Source of the DNA: Chryseobacterium flavum
Lineage (GTDB): Bacteria > Bacteroidota > Bacteroidia > Flavobacteriales > Weeksellaceae
DNA: 64,000 bases
Reading direction: 5' to 3'
NCBI RefSeq assembly: GCF_003385595.1
Contig: NZ_QNUE01000012.1
Location: 1 to 64,000, forward strand
Under the pieces are notes generated by a model. That model was not told the origin of the DNA and ran no database searches. It saw only the letters and a list, made by a program, of their open reading frames with translations. Positions 1 to 8,743 of the stretch are shown here, piece after piece (position 1 is the first letter of the stretch; each line of letters opens with the position of its first letter). A program made the position numbers and the translations under genes.

Positions 1-180
1 CTGTTAAGACTCTGTTTTAAAAATTCAAGTAATAGTAGTAGGGGAGGAAAGTTTACATTTTTCATTGTTTTGTTTCTTCAGTTATTTTCTAATGGTCTTA
101 CATTAATAGAAGAGAATACTTATTGGTCTTTTATTTTCATTAAGACCCCTGAAAAACCGACCTTCATAAATGTGCTTTAA
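1..180 (+). CDS. 3' end of an unidentified gene (partial)
   Basis: The frame is open from base 1 to the TAA at 178-180, giving 59 codons with no start in the window. The peptide has one hydrophobic stretch (FTFFIVLFLQLF) followed by a short polar tail. That fits the C-terminal end of a membrane protein, for example a polysaccharide polymerase or transporter, but nothing identifies the family. A strong hairpin terminator lies 290 bp downstream. The call rests only on the open frame and the downstream terminator. Confidence 0.4.
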   Translation: MLRLCFKNSSNSSRGGKFTFFIVLFLQLFSNGLTLIEENTYWSFIFIKTPEKPTFINVL

Positions 181-556
181 ATTGCTTTCTGTATTTTTCC
201 GGATTTTATATGTTAATTTATTTTTAAGAGACATTATCTTTGTTTTTGTAAGAATTTAAATTTTGAGATGCATTTTTGTTTTTTTTTAGTTTTCAAGATA
301 CATTTCAAATGGTAAGGTGAAAATTAAATGTGTTAAGAAGCTACTGTTTTCATTTTTGAATTTTGAAATGGAGTAGGGGAGATCCTTATTAAGTTTCAAT
401 GAGAGTTGGTTGAGTCAAAAATTATTTATACTTAAAAGTTGTAAAATAAAAATGGCTTCATAAAATAAAAAACTCAGGAGAAAAATTCCTGAGTTTTGTT
501 TTTTTAGTTAAAAATGCTGAAAATTGACCTTCAGAAATAGGGTAAAAATCGATTTT
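181..556. other. Intergenic, no gene seen apart from a terminator
   Basis: This AT-rich stretch lies between the partial left-edge gene and the methyltransferase, which converge on it. No ORF of convincing length or codon use is visible on either strand. The only structured element is the terminator at 469-505. Confidence 0.6.
469..505. terminator. Intrinsic terminator, probably bidirectional
   Basis: An 11-bp perfect stem (AAAACTCAGGA at 469-479 with its complement at 487-497) has a 7-base loop and is followed by GTTTTTTT. The minus strand also runs into a T-rich tract. It can end both the left-edge gene and the convergent methyltransferase. Confidence 0.8.
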
Positions 557-1384
557 CTATCTTTTTTCGATAATATATATCAAACTTGAAAATTCGTTCG
601 AAAATAACGCCTTTATGTTAGAAATTGTTCCGTGAACCACCGCTTTTAACCAAAATAACGGAGATTTTTTGTATTTTTCGCTTAACATAGAGATGTAATA
701 TGAGTCAAGGACCAAGGGTTTTATTTTTCTAAGTTTCCAATCCGGATTTTTCGAAATAAGGTTTTCCATTCCATTTTTAGAAAAATGATAGATATGTCTC
801 GGTACATCATAGGCAGCCCAATATTCTTTATAATGTTTTGCATCATAAGAAGTAGGGTTAGGGACAGCAATAATAAGGAGTGCTTTTTCTTTTAACTTAG
901 TGTGAAATACATTAAGCATTTCATCTTGATTTTCAATATGTTCAAAAACATGCCATAAAGTTATGGCATCTAGGCTGTGATCTTCGATTGCATTGATATC
1001 ATTCAGAATTTTAGCTTTATTTATTTTTGACTGCGCTGCTTTTCTTGCGTCAGTATCTGGCTCAAATCCATATGTTTCAAAATCATTTTCTATATACTTC
1101 ACAAATTCTCCTGCACCGCATCCATAGTCTAAGATTCTTGAGCCTTTCCTGATTCTGTCTATTAGTATGTTTTTTTTATACTGTAAATTAAAAGACTGTA
1201 AAAATTTATATAGTTTTTCCTTTAAGCTTCCTGAATCCTGATGGTGTGATATATAATCTTCGCTTTCATAATATTTTGAAATATTTGATGGAATAGGAGA
1301 GGTTTTAAATACTCCTTTAGTTTCTGTTTCTTTTATTTCAAATATTTCTTGTGAAAGAAAATGATCCTTTATTTTCATTCGCAT
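557..1384 (-). CDS. Class I SAM-dependent methyltransferase
   Basis: This 275-residue protein has a Rossmann methyltransferase core. Motif I is ILDYGCGAGEF near residues 85-95, the acidic loop is YGFEPD near 105-110, and the segment ITLWHVFEHIENQDEML followed by LIIAVPNP has the usual post-motif pattern of UbiG-like methyltransferases. The N-terminal 60 residues probably contact the substrate, which cannot be named; proteins of this type often act on sugars, lipids or small metabolites. Two in-frame ATGs (1384 and 1378) are possible starts. It lies downstream of mnmG on the same strand, separated by a parS site and a long hairpin, so it may be transcribed separately. Confidence 0.85.
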   Translation of the reverse strand: MRMKIKDHFLSQEIFEIKETETKGVFKTSPIPSNISKYYESEDYISHHQDSGSLKEKLYKFLQSFNLQYKKNILIDRIRKGSRILDYGCGAGEFVKYIENDFETYGFEPDTDARKAAQSKINKAKILNDINAIEDHSLDAITLWHVFEHIENQDEMLNVFHTKLKEKALLIIAVPNPTSYDAKHYKEYWAAYDVPRHIYHFSKNGMENLISKNPDWKLRKIKPLVLDSYYISMLSEKYKKSPLFWLKAVVHGTISNIKALFSNEFSSLIYIIEKR

Positions 1385-1396
1385 ATATTTTTATTA

Positions 1397-1445
1397 AAAA
1401 TTAAGGTATTTAAAAACGAAAAACGCTTTTAAATACCTTAATTTT
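1397..1445. terminator. 19-bp inverted repeat downstream of mnmG
   Basis: Bases 1397-1415 and 1427-1445 form a perfect 19-bp inverted repeat with an 11-base loop. It sits between mnmG and the methyltransferase start. On the plus strand it is followed by a T-rich tract; on the minus strand the run of T lies mostly inside the stem. It probably ends mnmG transcription, although the minus-strand U-tract is weak. Confidence 0.6.
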
Positions 1446-1463
1446 CGTTTTATTTATTTATAA

Positions 1464-1479
1464 TGTTTCACGTGAAACA
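1464..1479. other. parS site (ParB-binding), copy 1
   Basis: The sequence TGTTTCACGTGAAACA is a perfect 16-bp palindrome and matches the widely conserved bacterial parS consensus (TGTTNCACGTGAAACA). It lies 8 bp beyond the stop codon of mnmG. An identical copy lies on the other side of the gene. ParB bound here would help to segregate the chromosome origin region. Confidence 0.9.
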
Positions 1480-1487
1480 TTATCTTT

Positions 1488-3350
1488 TTAACGGCCTAAA
1501 TATACCAGTAAGACGTTTATATCAGCTGGAGAAACACCACTTATTCTTCCTGCCTGTGCAATAGTTTTTGGACGTACATTCGACATCTTCTGTTTTGCTT
1601 CTGCGGAAAGACTTGATAGTTTGGTATAATCAAAATCTTCAGGGATTTTAATGTTTTCCAGACGGTTTAGCTTAGCAACGTTCTCTTTTTCTTTTTCTAT
1701 GTAACCTTTATACTTAATATTAATTTCTGCCTGCTCCCTTACTTCATCGCTATATTGAGCAGAAATTTCTTTGATGAAATCTATTTCTTCCAGTTTTTCC
1801 AATGTCATATTGGGTCTGGTAAGAATTTGGGCAGCTCTGTAGGCTTGATCTACAGGATTACTTTCAATAGATTCAAGAATAGGATTGATGACACCTGGCT
1901 TTAAAGAAGTTTCTCTAAGAAACTCTTCAAGTGATTGACTTTCAGTAACTTTTGTTTCTACTCGTCTTAATCTGTCTTCTTTTGCCAATCCAAGTTGAAA
2001 AGATTTCTCTGTTAGGCGGATATCTGCATTATCCTGTCTTAAAAGAAGTCTGTATTCGGCACGTGAAGTAAACATTCTGTAGGGTTCTTCAGTTCCTTTT
2101 GTAATCAGGTCATCAATTAATACTCCAATGTATGCTTCATCACGGTTTAATATAAATTCATCTTTTTCATGAACTTTATTGTGTGCATTTATTCCTGCAA
2201 TCAGACCCTGTCCTGCTGCTTCTTCATATCCTGTGGTACCATTAATCTGACCTGCAAAATATAAATTATCAATTAATTTTGTTTCTAATGTATGCTTTAA
2301 TTGAGTAGGAGGGAAGTAGTCATATTCAATAGCATAACCAGGGCGGAATACTTTTACGTTTTCAAATCCGGGAATATGTTTCATGGCCTTTATTTGTACA
2401 TCTTCAGGAAGAGAAGAGCTGAAACCGTTTACATATATTTCTACTGTTTTCCATCCTTCCGGTTCTACAAAGAGCTGGTGTCTGTTTCTTTCTGCAAAAC
2501 GATTGATCTTATCTTCGATACTGGGGCAGTATCTTGGACCTAAACTTTGTATTGTACCATTGAACATTGGGCTTCTGTCGAAACCTTCTCTCAGAATATC
2601 GTGTACCGTTTCGTTAGTATATACGATATGACAGCTTAATTGTTTTGTTAATTTCGGAGTATCAAGATAGCTGAATTTCTGAGGATTTTCATCTCCTTTC
2701 TGTTCTTCCATTTTTGAGTAATCCAGACTTCTTCCGTCTACTCTTGGTGGAGTTCCGGTTTTCATTCTTCCTGCTTCGAAGCCTAAAGTTACCAATTGTT
2801 CTGTAATTCCGAAGGCTCTAGGTTCACCCATTCTTCCTCCGCCTAATTGTTTATCTCCGACATGAATGAGTCCGTTAAGAAAAGTTCCATTTGTAAGAAC
2901 TACAGATCTTCCTTTGATTTCAATTCCTAAAGAAGTAATTACTCCGGTTACTTTATTATTTTCAACAATAAGTTGTTTCACCATATCCTGAAAGAAATCA
3001 AGATTTGGAGTATTTTCTAATGCTAGGCGCCATTCTTCAGCAAAAAGCATTCTGTCGTTCTGGGTTCTAGGGGACCACATTGCAGGACCTTTCGAAAGAT
3101 TCAGCATTTTGAATTGGATGGCAGATTTGTCTGCCACAATTCCGGAATATCCTCCCATTGCATCAATTTCTCTTACGATCTGTCCTTTTGCGATTCCACC
3201 CATTGCGGGGTTGCAGCTCATCTGTCCGATGGTCTGCATATTCATTGTAATGAGTAGTGTTTTTGAACCGAGGTTGGCTGCTGCTGCGGCAGCTTCACAA
3301 CCTGCGTGTCCGGCGCCTACTACTATCACATCATATATTTCTGAAATCAT
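1488..3350 (-). CDS. mnmG: tRNA uridine-5-carboxymethylaminomethyl modification enzyme MnmG
   Basis: MnmG (GidA), with MnmE, installs the aminomethyl or carboxymethylaminomethyl group on C5 of wobble uridine 34 in certain tRNAs, using FAD, folate and GTP hydrolysis by the partner. The 620 residues are the usual family length. An N-terminal FAD-binding motif VVGAGHAGCE lies near residues 10-19, followed by the family signature MSCNPAMGGIAKG and the conserved TGYEEAAGQGLIAG stretch. The partner mnmE is not in the window, but mnmA, which thiolates the same base, is at 32997-34184. The gene is flanked on both sides by parS sites, in keeping with the frequent location of gidA near chromosome origins. 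Confidence 0.97.
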   Translation of the reverse strand: MISEIYDVIVVGAGHAGCEAAAAAANLGSKTLLITMNMQTIGQMSCNPAMGGIAKGQIVREIDAMGGYSGIVADKSAIQFKMLNLSKGPAMWSPRTQNDRMLFAEEWRLALENTPNLDFFQDMVKQLIVENNKVTGVITSLGIEIKGRSVVLTNGTFLNGLIHVGDKQLGGGRMGEPRAFGITEQLVTLGFEAGRMKTGTPPRVDGRSLDYSKMEEQKGDENPQKFSYLDTPKLTKQLSCHIVYTNETVHDILREGFDRSPMFNGTIQSLGPRYCPSIEDKINRFAERNRHQLFVEPEGWKTVEIYVNGFSSSLPEDVQIKAMKHIPGFENVKVFRPGYAIEYDYFPPTQLKHTLETKLIDNLYFAGQINGTTGYEEAAGQGLIAGINAHNKVHEKDEFILNRDEAYIGVLIDDLITKGTEEPYRMFTSRAEYRLLLRQDNADIRLTEKSFQLGLAKEDRLRRVETKVTESQSLEEFLRETSLKPGVINPILESIESNPVDQAYRAAQILTRPNMTLEKLEEIDFIKEISAQYSDEVREQAEINIKYKGYIEKEKENVAKLNRLENIKIPEDFDYTKLSSLSAEAKQKMSNVRPKTIAQAGRISGVSPADINVLLVYLGR

Positions 3351-3395
3351 TTTTATTTGCTTGTTTTAAGCTTTAAACCTTATTTTATTATCCAA

Positions 3396-3411
3396 TGTTT
3401 CACGTGAAACA
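3396..3411. other. parS site (ParB-binding), copy 2
   Basis: This is a second exact copy of TGTTTCACGTGAAACA, 45 bp upstream of the mnmG start and about 1.9 kb from copy 1. Its place in the mnmG promoter region means that bound ParB could also influence mnmG expression; that last point is inference. Confidence 0.9.
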
Positions 3412-3496
3412 TTTTTGGAAAATGCACTCTAGATAAACTTACATTATCACTAAAAATGAGTACTTTAGATATGGGACTTTAAGTGATTGTTCAATT

Positions 3497-3916
3497 TTAA
3501 AACTTTAAATCCCTGTATTTATCCAGGTACAGATCTTCCATTCTCCGCATCTCTTTTTCTTCCTCTTCTGTCTTGTCTTTATATCCTGCAAGGTGTAAAA
3601 TTCCGTGAGCTAAAACTCTTCTTAATTCTTCTTCATAATCCCGCGAAAGAGTAGAAGCATTATCAGAAATGCGCTGCAAAGATACGAAAATCTCTCCGCT
3701 TATTGTTTTCCCTTTTACATAATCAAAAGTGATGATATCAGTATAATAATCATGTTGTAAATAATCCCGGTTGATCTGTAAAAGATATTCATCATCACAG
3801 AAAATATAGTTGATTTCTCCCTGCTTTTTTCCTTCTGAAAGTATGATATCTTCCAGCCATTTTTTGTAGTCTTCACTTACTGTTTCCGGTAAGTTTTCGT
3901 AAAAGAATTGTATCAT
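3497..3916 (-). CDS. ybeY: Endoribonuclease YbeY (rRNA maturation factor)
   Basis: YbeY is a single-domain metal-dependent endoribonuclease involved in 16S rRNA 3'-end maturation and 70S ribosome quality control. The 139-residue length fits the family. The metal motif reads HGILHLAGYKD: His104 and His108 are present, but the third ligand position is Asp114 rather than the usual His of HGxLHLxGYDH. The body ITFDYVKGKTISGEIFVS matches the conserved ITFxxxxxxxxGxIxIS strand region. The gene starts 4 bp after the patatin stop and is probably translated from the murF-alr/patatin transcript. Confidence 0.92.
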   Translation of the reverse strand: MIQFFYENLPETVSEDYKKWLEDIILSEGKKQGEINYIFCDDEYLLQINRDYLQHDYYTDIITFDYVKGKTISGEIFVSLQRISDNASTLSRDYEEELRRVLAHGILHLAGYKDKTEEEEKEMRRMEDLYLDKYRDLKF

Positions 3917-3920
3917 TGTT

Positions 3921-6077
3921 TTAAAACCAGTGTCCTAAAATAACACTGAATATGCCTTTTTGATTGTTTTTTAATGAGTGACTAAAGTTAACTTTAATCT
4001 GTCCGAAAGGGGACTTGTATCCTGCTGTTATTCCCAGTGAGCTATAATTTACTTTAACTGCATCTTCAAAATTAATATCATTTGAAAGGTTGGCAAAGCT
4101 AAAGTTACCACTGATAAAATAGTTTTTATTAAACCTGAACTGGATGTCGTTAGATGCTAAAATCACATTGTTTGTATAGAGTTGAGCAAAATAAAAGCCT
4201 CCAAAGCTTTTAAAATTAATGATGTTCTGCTCAAATATTCCACCTAACCGGTACTGATAATACTGTGGAAGATGTTCACCAATAGTAATTCCTCCAAAGA
4301 GATTGAGACGATAGGTAAATTGTTTTCCCAATGGAATATTTACTCTCAGATCTGCTTTTACCTGAACAATCCTTTTATCAATTTCAGATTTCAACAGATC
4401 TATAACCTTTCCTTCCGCAGCAAAATAAACGCCTTTTGTAGGAAATTCCTTGTCATCCTGTGTATCTGTCTTTAAGAAAATATAAGGGTTTAAAAAACGG
4501 CTGTAACGTCTGTTATCACCATTCAGTTCCGCTTTGAAATAATCATGGCTTATACCGCCTCCTATAGCGTATTTATCTTTCCATACAGATTGAATATAAG
4601 CTTCATTTCTGATCCATTCCCATTTATCAATAATATTATTATCTACATTTTTAAGATCGAAACTCATACCGGAAGAATAAATACCGAATCCCGGAATATA
4701 TCCGTTATCTATAAAATAGTTCAGGTAATATCTCAGTTTATCACCAACGATCACGTCTACCGAAAGATTGGAATTTTTGAATAGAAGTCTTTTTGCTGAA
4801 TAATTTAAAAGAAGTCCTGTTTTAAAAACTTCATCATAATGGAGTCCAAATTTCAGAAAATGCCTTGCGTCATCTTCTGTAACATAAAGTTTTAAATAAC
4901 TGGTATCATTTTCCTGAACGATATCATAATTGATAAAACGATAGTTATTGGTGGCGACAAGTTTATCGATCATGCGGTTAACATTCCCATAGGTCTGCAG
5001 AGAGGGGAGACGTAAACCCATTTTTCCCAGAACGTAATTTTTACCATATATTCTGCCTCCTTCTATGGCAATACTATCTATCTTGTAAACATTAGAATAG
5101 ATTGGATTTGCGCGTTGTCTGAGGCGGTCAAAAGAACGTTTTGGTAATTGATCTAAAACCTGAGAGTACTTCATTCCTTCAGCATAACCGCTGTCCAGTA
5201 TTTTTTTCTTATCATCATAGCTGGTAGCTGTCATTCCTTTCAGGTTGGGTTTGATGTTGATGTCTGTATATTTATATTGTCTTCTTGTGTCCTTCTTAAT
5301 TCCAAAATCAATAACCTGGTTCAGAATTGAAATAATATTGTTTAGATCTTCTCTTTTTGAAAGATCCTGGTTAAGATCCACACCAATGACGATATCAATT
5401 CCTTTATCCTTTAAAGGTTTTGAGGGGTAATTAACAGTCATTGCCCCGTCAATGTAAATACTGTCACCTATCTTAACAGGATCCATTAAAGACGGAAATG
5501 CCGAGCTCGCCATTATAGACTGTACCAGATCTCCCTTTTCAAAAATCTGCATGTTTCCGCTTTCGAGATTGGTTGCAACACAAAAAAACGGTATCGGTAA
5601 TTTTGAAAAATCATCAATGTTAGATACATTTTTGAAAAGCTCTTTAAGTAAATATACATTTCTCTGGCCTGTACTTATTGAAGAAGGAAGATTGATCTTT
5701 CCGTTTTTCAGAGGAATTGACAAAAGATATTTATCTACAGATTTATTAAAAAAACTTGCTTCCTGCCTGGATTTCGGGTCCATAATCAAAGAATAGAAGT
5801 CTGTATCCATTACAATCTTCTCTATCTCTTTTCCGGAATATCCTGAAGCATAAAGCCCACCGACAATGGCACCCATGCTTGTTCCTCCGATATAATCTAC
5901 TTTGACTCCCAATGAATCCAATACTTTAAGCACTCCAACATGTGAAAACCCTTTGGCGCCACCACCGGCAAGCGATAGTCCGATTTTCGGATTTTTAGGA
6001 ATTACCAGATTCTTTTTTACCTGAGACTGGATAATAAATAACTGGAATACGAAGAGAAGGATCAGGAGTTTTCTCAT
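3921..6077 (-). CDS. Patatin-like phospholipase with C-terminal outer-membrane barrel (type Vd-like)
   Basis: This 718-residue protein starts with a signal peptide (about residues 1-18). A patatin lipase domain follows: the oxyanion loop GGGAKG is at 38-43, the nucleophile elbow GTSMG at 65-69 with Ser67, and the catalytic Asp in DGA at 210-212. After about residue 320 comes a POTRA-like stretch and then a long beta-rich region ending in an aromatic residue (GHWF), as in Omp85/BamA-type barrels. This order is that of PlpD-type (type Vd) proteins, in which the lipase is exported to or through the outer membrane. The substrate is unknown, most likely phospholipid. The start lies 2 bp after the murF-alr stop, indicating co-transcription. 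Confidence 0.9.
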   Translation of the reverse strand: MRKLLILLFVFQLFIIQSQVKKNLVIPKNPKIGLSLAGGGAKGFSHVGVLKVLDSLGVKVDYIGGTSMGAIVGGLYASGYSGKEIEKIVMDTDFYSLIMDPKSRQEASFFNKSVDKYLLSIPLKNGKINLPSSISTGQRNVYLLKELFKNVSNIDDFSKLPIPFFCVATNLESGNMQIFEKGDLVQSIMASSAFPSLMDPVKIGDSIYIDGAMTVNYPSKPLKDKGIDIVIGVDLNQDLSKREDLNNIISILNQVIDFGIKKDTRRQYKYTDINIKPNLKGMTATSYDDKKKILDSGYAEGMKYSQVLDQLPKRSFDRLRQRANPIYSNVYKIDSIAIEGGRIYGKNYVLGKMGLRLPSLQTYGNVNRMIDKLVATNNYRFINYDIVQENDTSYLKLYVTEDDARHFLKFGLHYDEVFKTGLLLNYSAKRLLFKNSNLSVDVIVGDKLRYYLNYFIDNGYIPGFGIYSSGMSFDLKNVDNNIIDKWEWIRNEAYIQSVWKDKYAIGGGISHDYFKAELNGDNRRYSRFLNPYIFLKTDTQDDKEFPTKGVYFAAEGKVIDLLKSEIDKRIVQVKADLRVNIPLGKQFTYRLNLFGGITIGEHLPQYYQYRLGGIFEQNIINFKSFGGFYFAQLYTNNVILASNDIQFRFNKNYFISGNFSFANLSNDINFEDAVKVNYSSLGITAGYKSPFGQIKVNFSHSLKNNQKGIFSVILGHWF

Positions 6078-6079
6078 AA

Positions 6080-8527
6080 TTAATCTTTAATATATATCCG
6101 TTTCACCCGAGGTGAAATAGAGGTTAATACTTCATAGGTTATCGTCTTGCAGTAACCTGCAAATTCTTTTAAACTTGGATACGCATTGAAAACGGTGACT
6201 GTATCGCCTTCTTTTACATTTGGAATATGGTCTACATTGATCATCATCATATCCATACAAATATTCCCTACAATAGGAGCAAGGGTTTTATTTACACCTA
6301 CATTCCCGATCTGGTTCCCGATTAACCTGGGGATACCATCTGCATAACCAACCGGTATGGTAGCAATTCTGGTCAGATGATCTGTTTTATATTTTCTGCT
6401 GTAACCTACAGATTCTCCGTTTTCAACCATTGATATTTGCGAAATTACGGTTTTAAAGCTTACAACTGGTTGAAGTTGTTTTTGTATTTCACTATTTGGT
6501 GATTCTCCTAGCATTCCTATCCCAATACGAACCATATCATACTGGTGTTCCGTATAGCTTGTTATTCCGGAAGAATTCAGGATGTGACGTATAGGAGTGT
6601 AGCCTAGCTTTTGTATTAAATAGGTTGAATTTTTTTCAAAAGTTTTCAATTGGTCCATAGTAAATTCTTTTTCTTCCGGTACGTCAGAAGAAGACAGATG
6701 GCTGAAAATACTTTGTACTTTAAGGTTCCTGCTGCTTAGAGTATTACTTAGCTGGTCCAGTTCAAAATCTTTAAACCCAAGACGGTGCATTCCGGTTTCA
6801 AGTTTAATATGGATAGGATATTTCTGGTCATAACCAGACTTCTGAAGGGCTTCATAGAAAAGGTCCAGTACCCTTAAACTGTAAATTTCGGGTTCAAGGT
6901 TATAATCGATTATGGTCTGATAGCTGTGTTGTTCAGGATTCATTACTACGATAGGTGTAGTGATCCCCTTTTTACGGAGCTCTGCCCCTTCATCGGCAAA
7001 AGCTACTCCAAGATAATCAATATGATGATGCTGTAAAAACTCTGATATTTCATAGCTTCCCAGTCCATAAGCATTTGCTTTTACCATGGCCATCATCTTT
7101 GTGGCAGGTTTCAGTAATGATTTGTGATAATTGATATTGTGAAGTATAGCGTTCAGATTGATTTCCAAAACAGTATCATGTTTCCTTAGTTCAAGGATAT
7201 CTTTAAGTTTTTCAATCTCAAATTTCCTGGCACCTTTCAATAGAATAATCTGATTTTCTATTTCCGTAAGATGTTTGTTTTCAATAAGTTCTTTAGTATC
7301 TACGAAAGTGAAAGTTTCAGCGTGAAACAAGTCACTGAATTTTGTGATTTCATCTCCAATAAGAAATACAGAATCAAAGTGCTGCTCATTAACCAATTCT
7401 GAAACTTCCTCATATAATTCTTTTAAGTTACTGTTAACCCCTACAAAGTCTGTTAATACCAAAGACTTTTTAGATTTATTATACTCTTTCAAAAATTGAA
7501 GTGCGGTTTTTAACGAATCCAGATCCAGATTGAAGGAATCATTGATTATAATATTGCCCTTAATTCCTTCAATGGATTCAAGTCTCATTTCAACAGCCTT
7601 TAAAGCGTTGATTTTTTCGACGATCTTTTCGTTTTCAATATGTAGCTCCTTTAATACTGTGATCAGGGCCAGAGCATTGGTTAATGTAGCTTCATCTCTC
7701 TGATGGGCCGGAAAACTGATTTCTTCATCAAAATACTGAACAATAATGTTCTCTCCTTTAGAAATGTTATTTTTTATGAAGACCTGGTTCTTTTCTTTAA
7801 ATCCGTAGGAAATTAATTTTTTATGAGCATACAGTCTTTTTATCTTTTGATCAGTCACTGTATTGTCACCATTATAAATTATAACTTCAGAATCTTTAAA
7901 AAGCCTGATCTTTTCGCTGATCAGTTCTTCTTCAGAAGTAAAATTGGCTGCATGGGCAGTTCCGATATGTGTTAATAAACCAATCTGAGGATGGAAAACA
8001 GATTCAAGTTTCTCCATTTCGTCGGGTTTGGATATTCCCACTTCAAAAATGCCCAACTGATGAGAGGTGTTGATCTGAAGAAGGGATAATGGTAATCCGA
8101 TCTGAGAATTAAAGCTCTTTGGACTTTTTACAGTAAGGAATTCATTCCACAGACATTGATACAACCATTCTTTTAATATGGTTTTACCATTACTCCCGGT
8201 AATTCCTATTGATTTAAGATGGGAATTTTCGAAATGATATCTGGCTAATTTCTGAAGAAAATCTACAGAATTCTCAACAATGATCCAGGTTACATTCTCA
8301 AATTGTGGGTGCAGGTGCTCGGAAATAATGACATTGATACCTTTGTCAATTGCAGATTCAATAAACTTTTCACCGGAATTTTTATGGGTATTAATTGCAA
8401 TGAAAGCAGTATTTTTTGTTGAATAAATTATCCTGCTGTCAAAGGCAATATTTTTGATTATGATTCCTCCTTCTCCAATTACCTGTGCATTGGTGATTTC
8501 TGCAATTTGTTGTACTGTATAGTTCAT
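6080..8527 (-). CDS. murF: Bifunctional MurF (UDP-MurNAc-tripeptide:D-Ala-D-Ala ligase) / alanine racemase
   Basis: The 815 residues join two cell-wall enzymes. The MurF half (about 1-445) has the Mur-ligase ATP loop GSNGKT at 111-116 and conserved Mur segments such as THIGTAHAANF. The alanine racemase half (about 450-815) has the PLP lysine in MVKANAYGLG (Lys483), the signature MHRLGF, and the catalytic tyrosine in IPVGYADG. One polypeptide would therefore make D-alanine and attach D-Ala-D-Ala to the peptidoglycan precursor. Such fusions are known in Bacteroidetes. The gene heads the unit murF-alr, patatin, ybeY. The 216 bp between it and tdk hold nothing I can identify. Confidence 0.95.
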   Translation of the reverse strand: MNYTVQQIAEITNAQVIGEGGIIIKNIAFDSRIIYSTKNTAFIAINTHKNSGEKFIESAIDKGINVIISEHLHPQFENVTWIIVENSVDFLQKLARYHFENSHLKSIGITGSNGKTILKEWLYQCLWNEFLTVKSPKSFNSQIGLPLSLLQINTSHQLGIFEVGISKPDEMEKLESVFHPQIGLLTHIGTAHAANFTSEEELISEKIRLFKDSEVIIYNGDNTVTDQKIKRLYAHKKLISYGFKEKNQVFIKNNISKGENIIVQYFDEEISFPAHQRDEATLTNALALITVLKELHIENEKIVEKINALKAVEMRLESIEGIKGNIIINDSFNLDLDSLKTALQFLKEYNKSKKSLVLTDFVGVNSNLKELYEEVSELVNEQHFDSVFLIGDEITKFSDLFHAETFTFVDTKELIENKHLTEIENQIILLKGARKFEIEKLKDILELRKHDTVLEINLNAILHNINYHKSLLKPATKMMAMVKANAYGLGSYEISEFLQHHHIDYLGVAFADEGAELRKKGITTPIVVMNPEQHSYQTIIDYNLEPEIYSLRVLDLFYEALQKSGYDQKYPIHIKLETGMHRLGFKDFELDQLSNTLSSRNLKVQSIFSHLSSSDVPEEKEFTMDQLKTFEKNSTYLIQKLGYTPIRHILNSSGITSYTEHQYDMVRIGIGMLGESPNSEIQKQLQPVVSFKTVISQISMVENGESVGYSRKYKTDHLTRIATIPVGYADGIPRLIGNQIGNVGVNKTLAPIVGNICMDMMMINVDHIPNVKEGDTVTVFNAYPSLKEFAGYCKTITYEVLTSISPRVKRIYIKD

Positions 8528-8743
8528 TGGTGCCTTTCTGCTTTTATTTGATCTGCTTTATTTAAATTGAAACTGCAAAAACCGCAAAAAGGTAAGGTAG
8601 AGTTTACTGTTAAGCTAATTCATCCTTCAGGATTTTACGATGCTGCTTTTTCGTTTTTCATTATTTATTTTAACTGCTGGCTGATTGCAAAGTCTTTTAT
8701 GCTGATTACCTGCTTTATAATTCTGTTGTTTATTACTGCTAAT

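Noticed and set aside
3109..3369. Long plus-strand frames inside mnmG and similar antisense frames in clpC and other genes
   Set aside because: They are mirror frames of strongly conserved genes, with no start signal or promoter of their own.
7310..7335. A parS-like stretch in murF-alr (GTTTCAGCGTGAAAC)
   Set aside because: One extra base breaks the palindrome and it lies inside conserved coding sequence; it is chance similarity.
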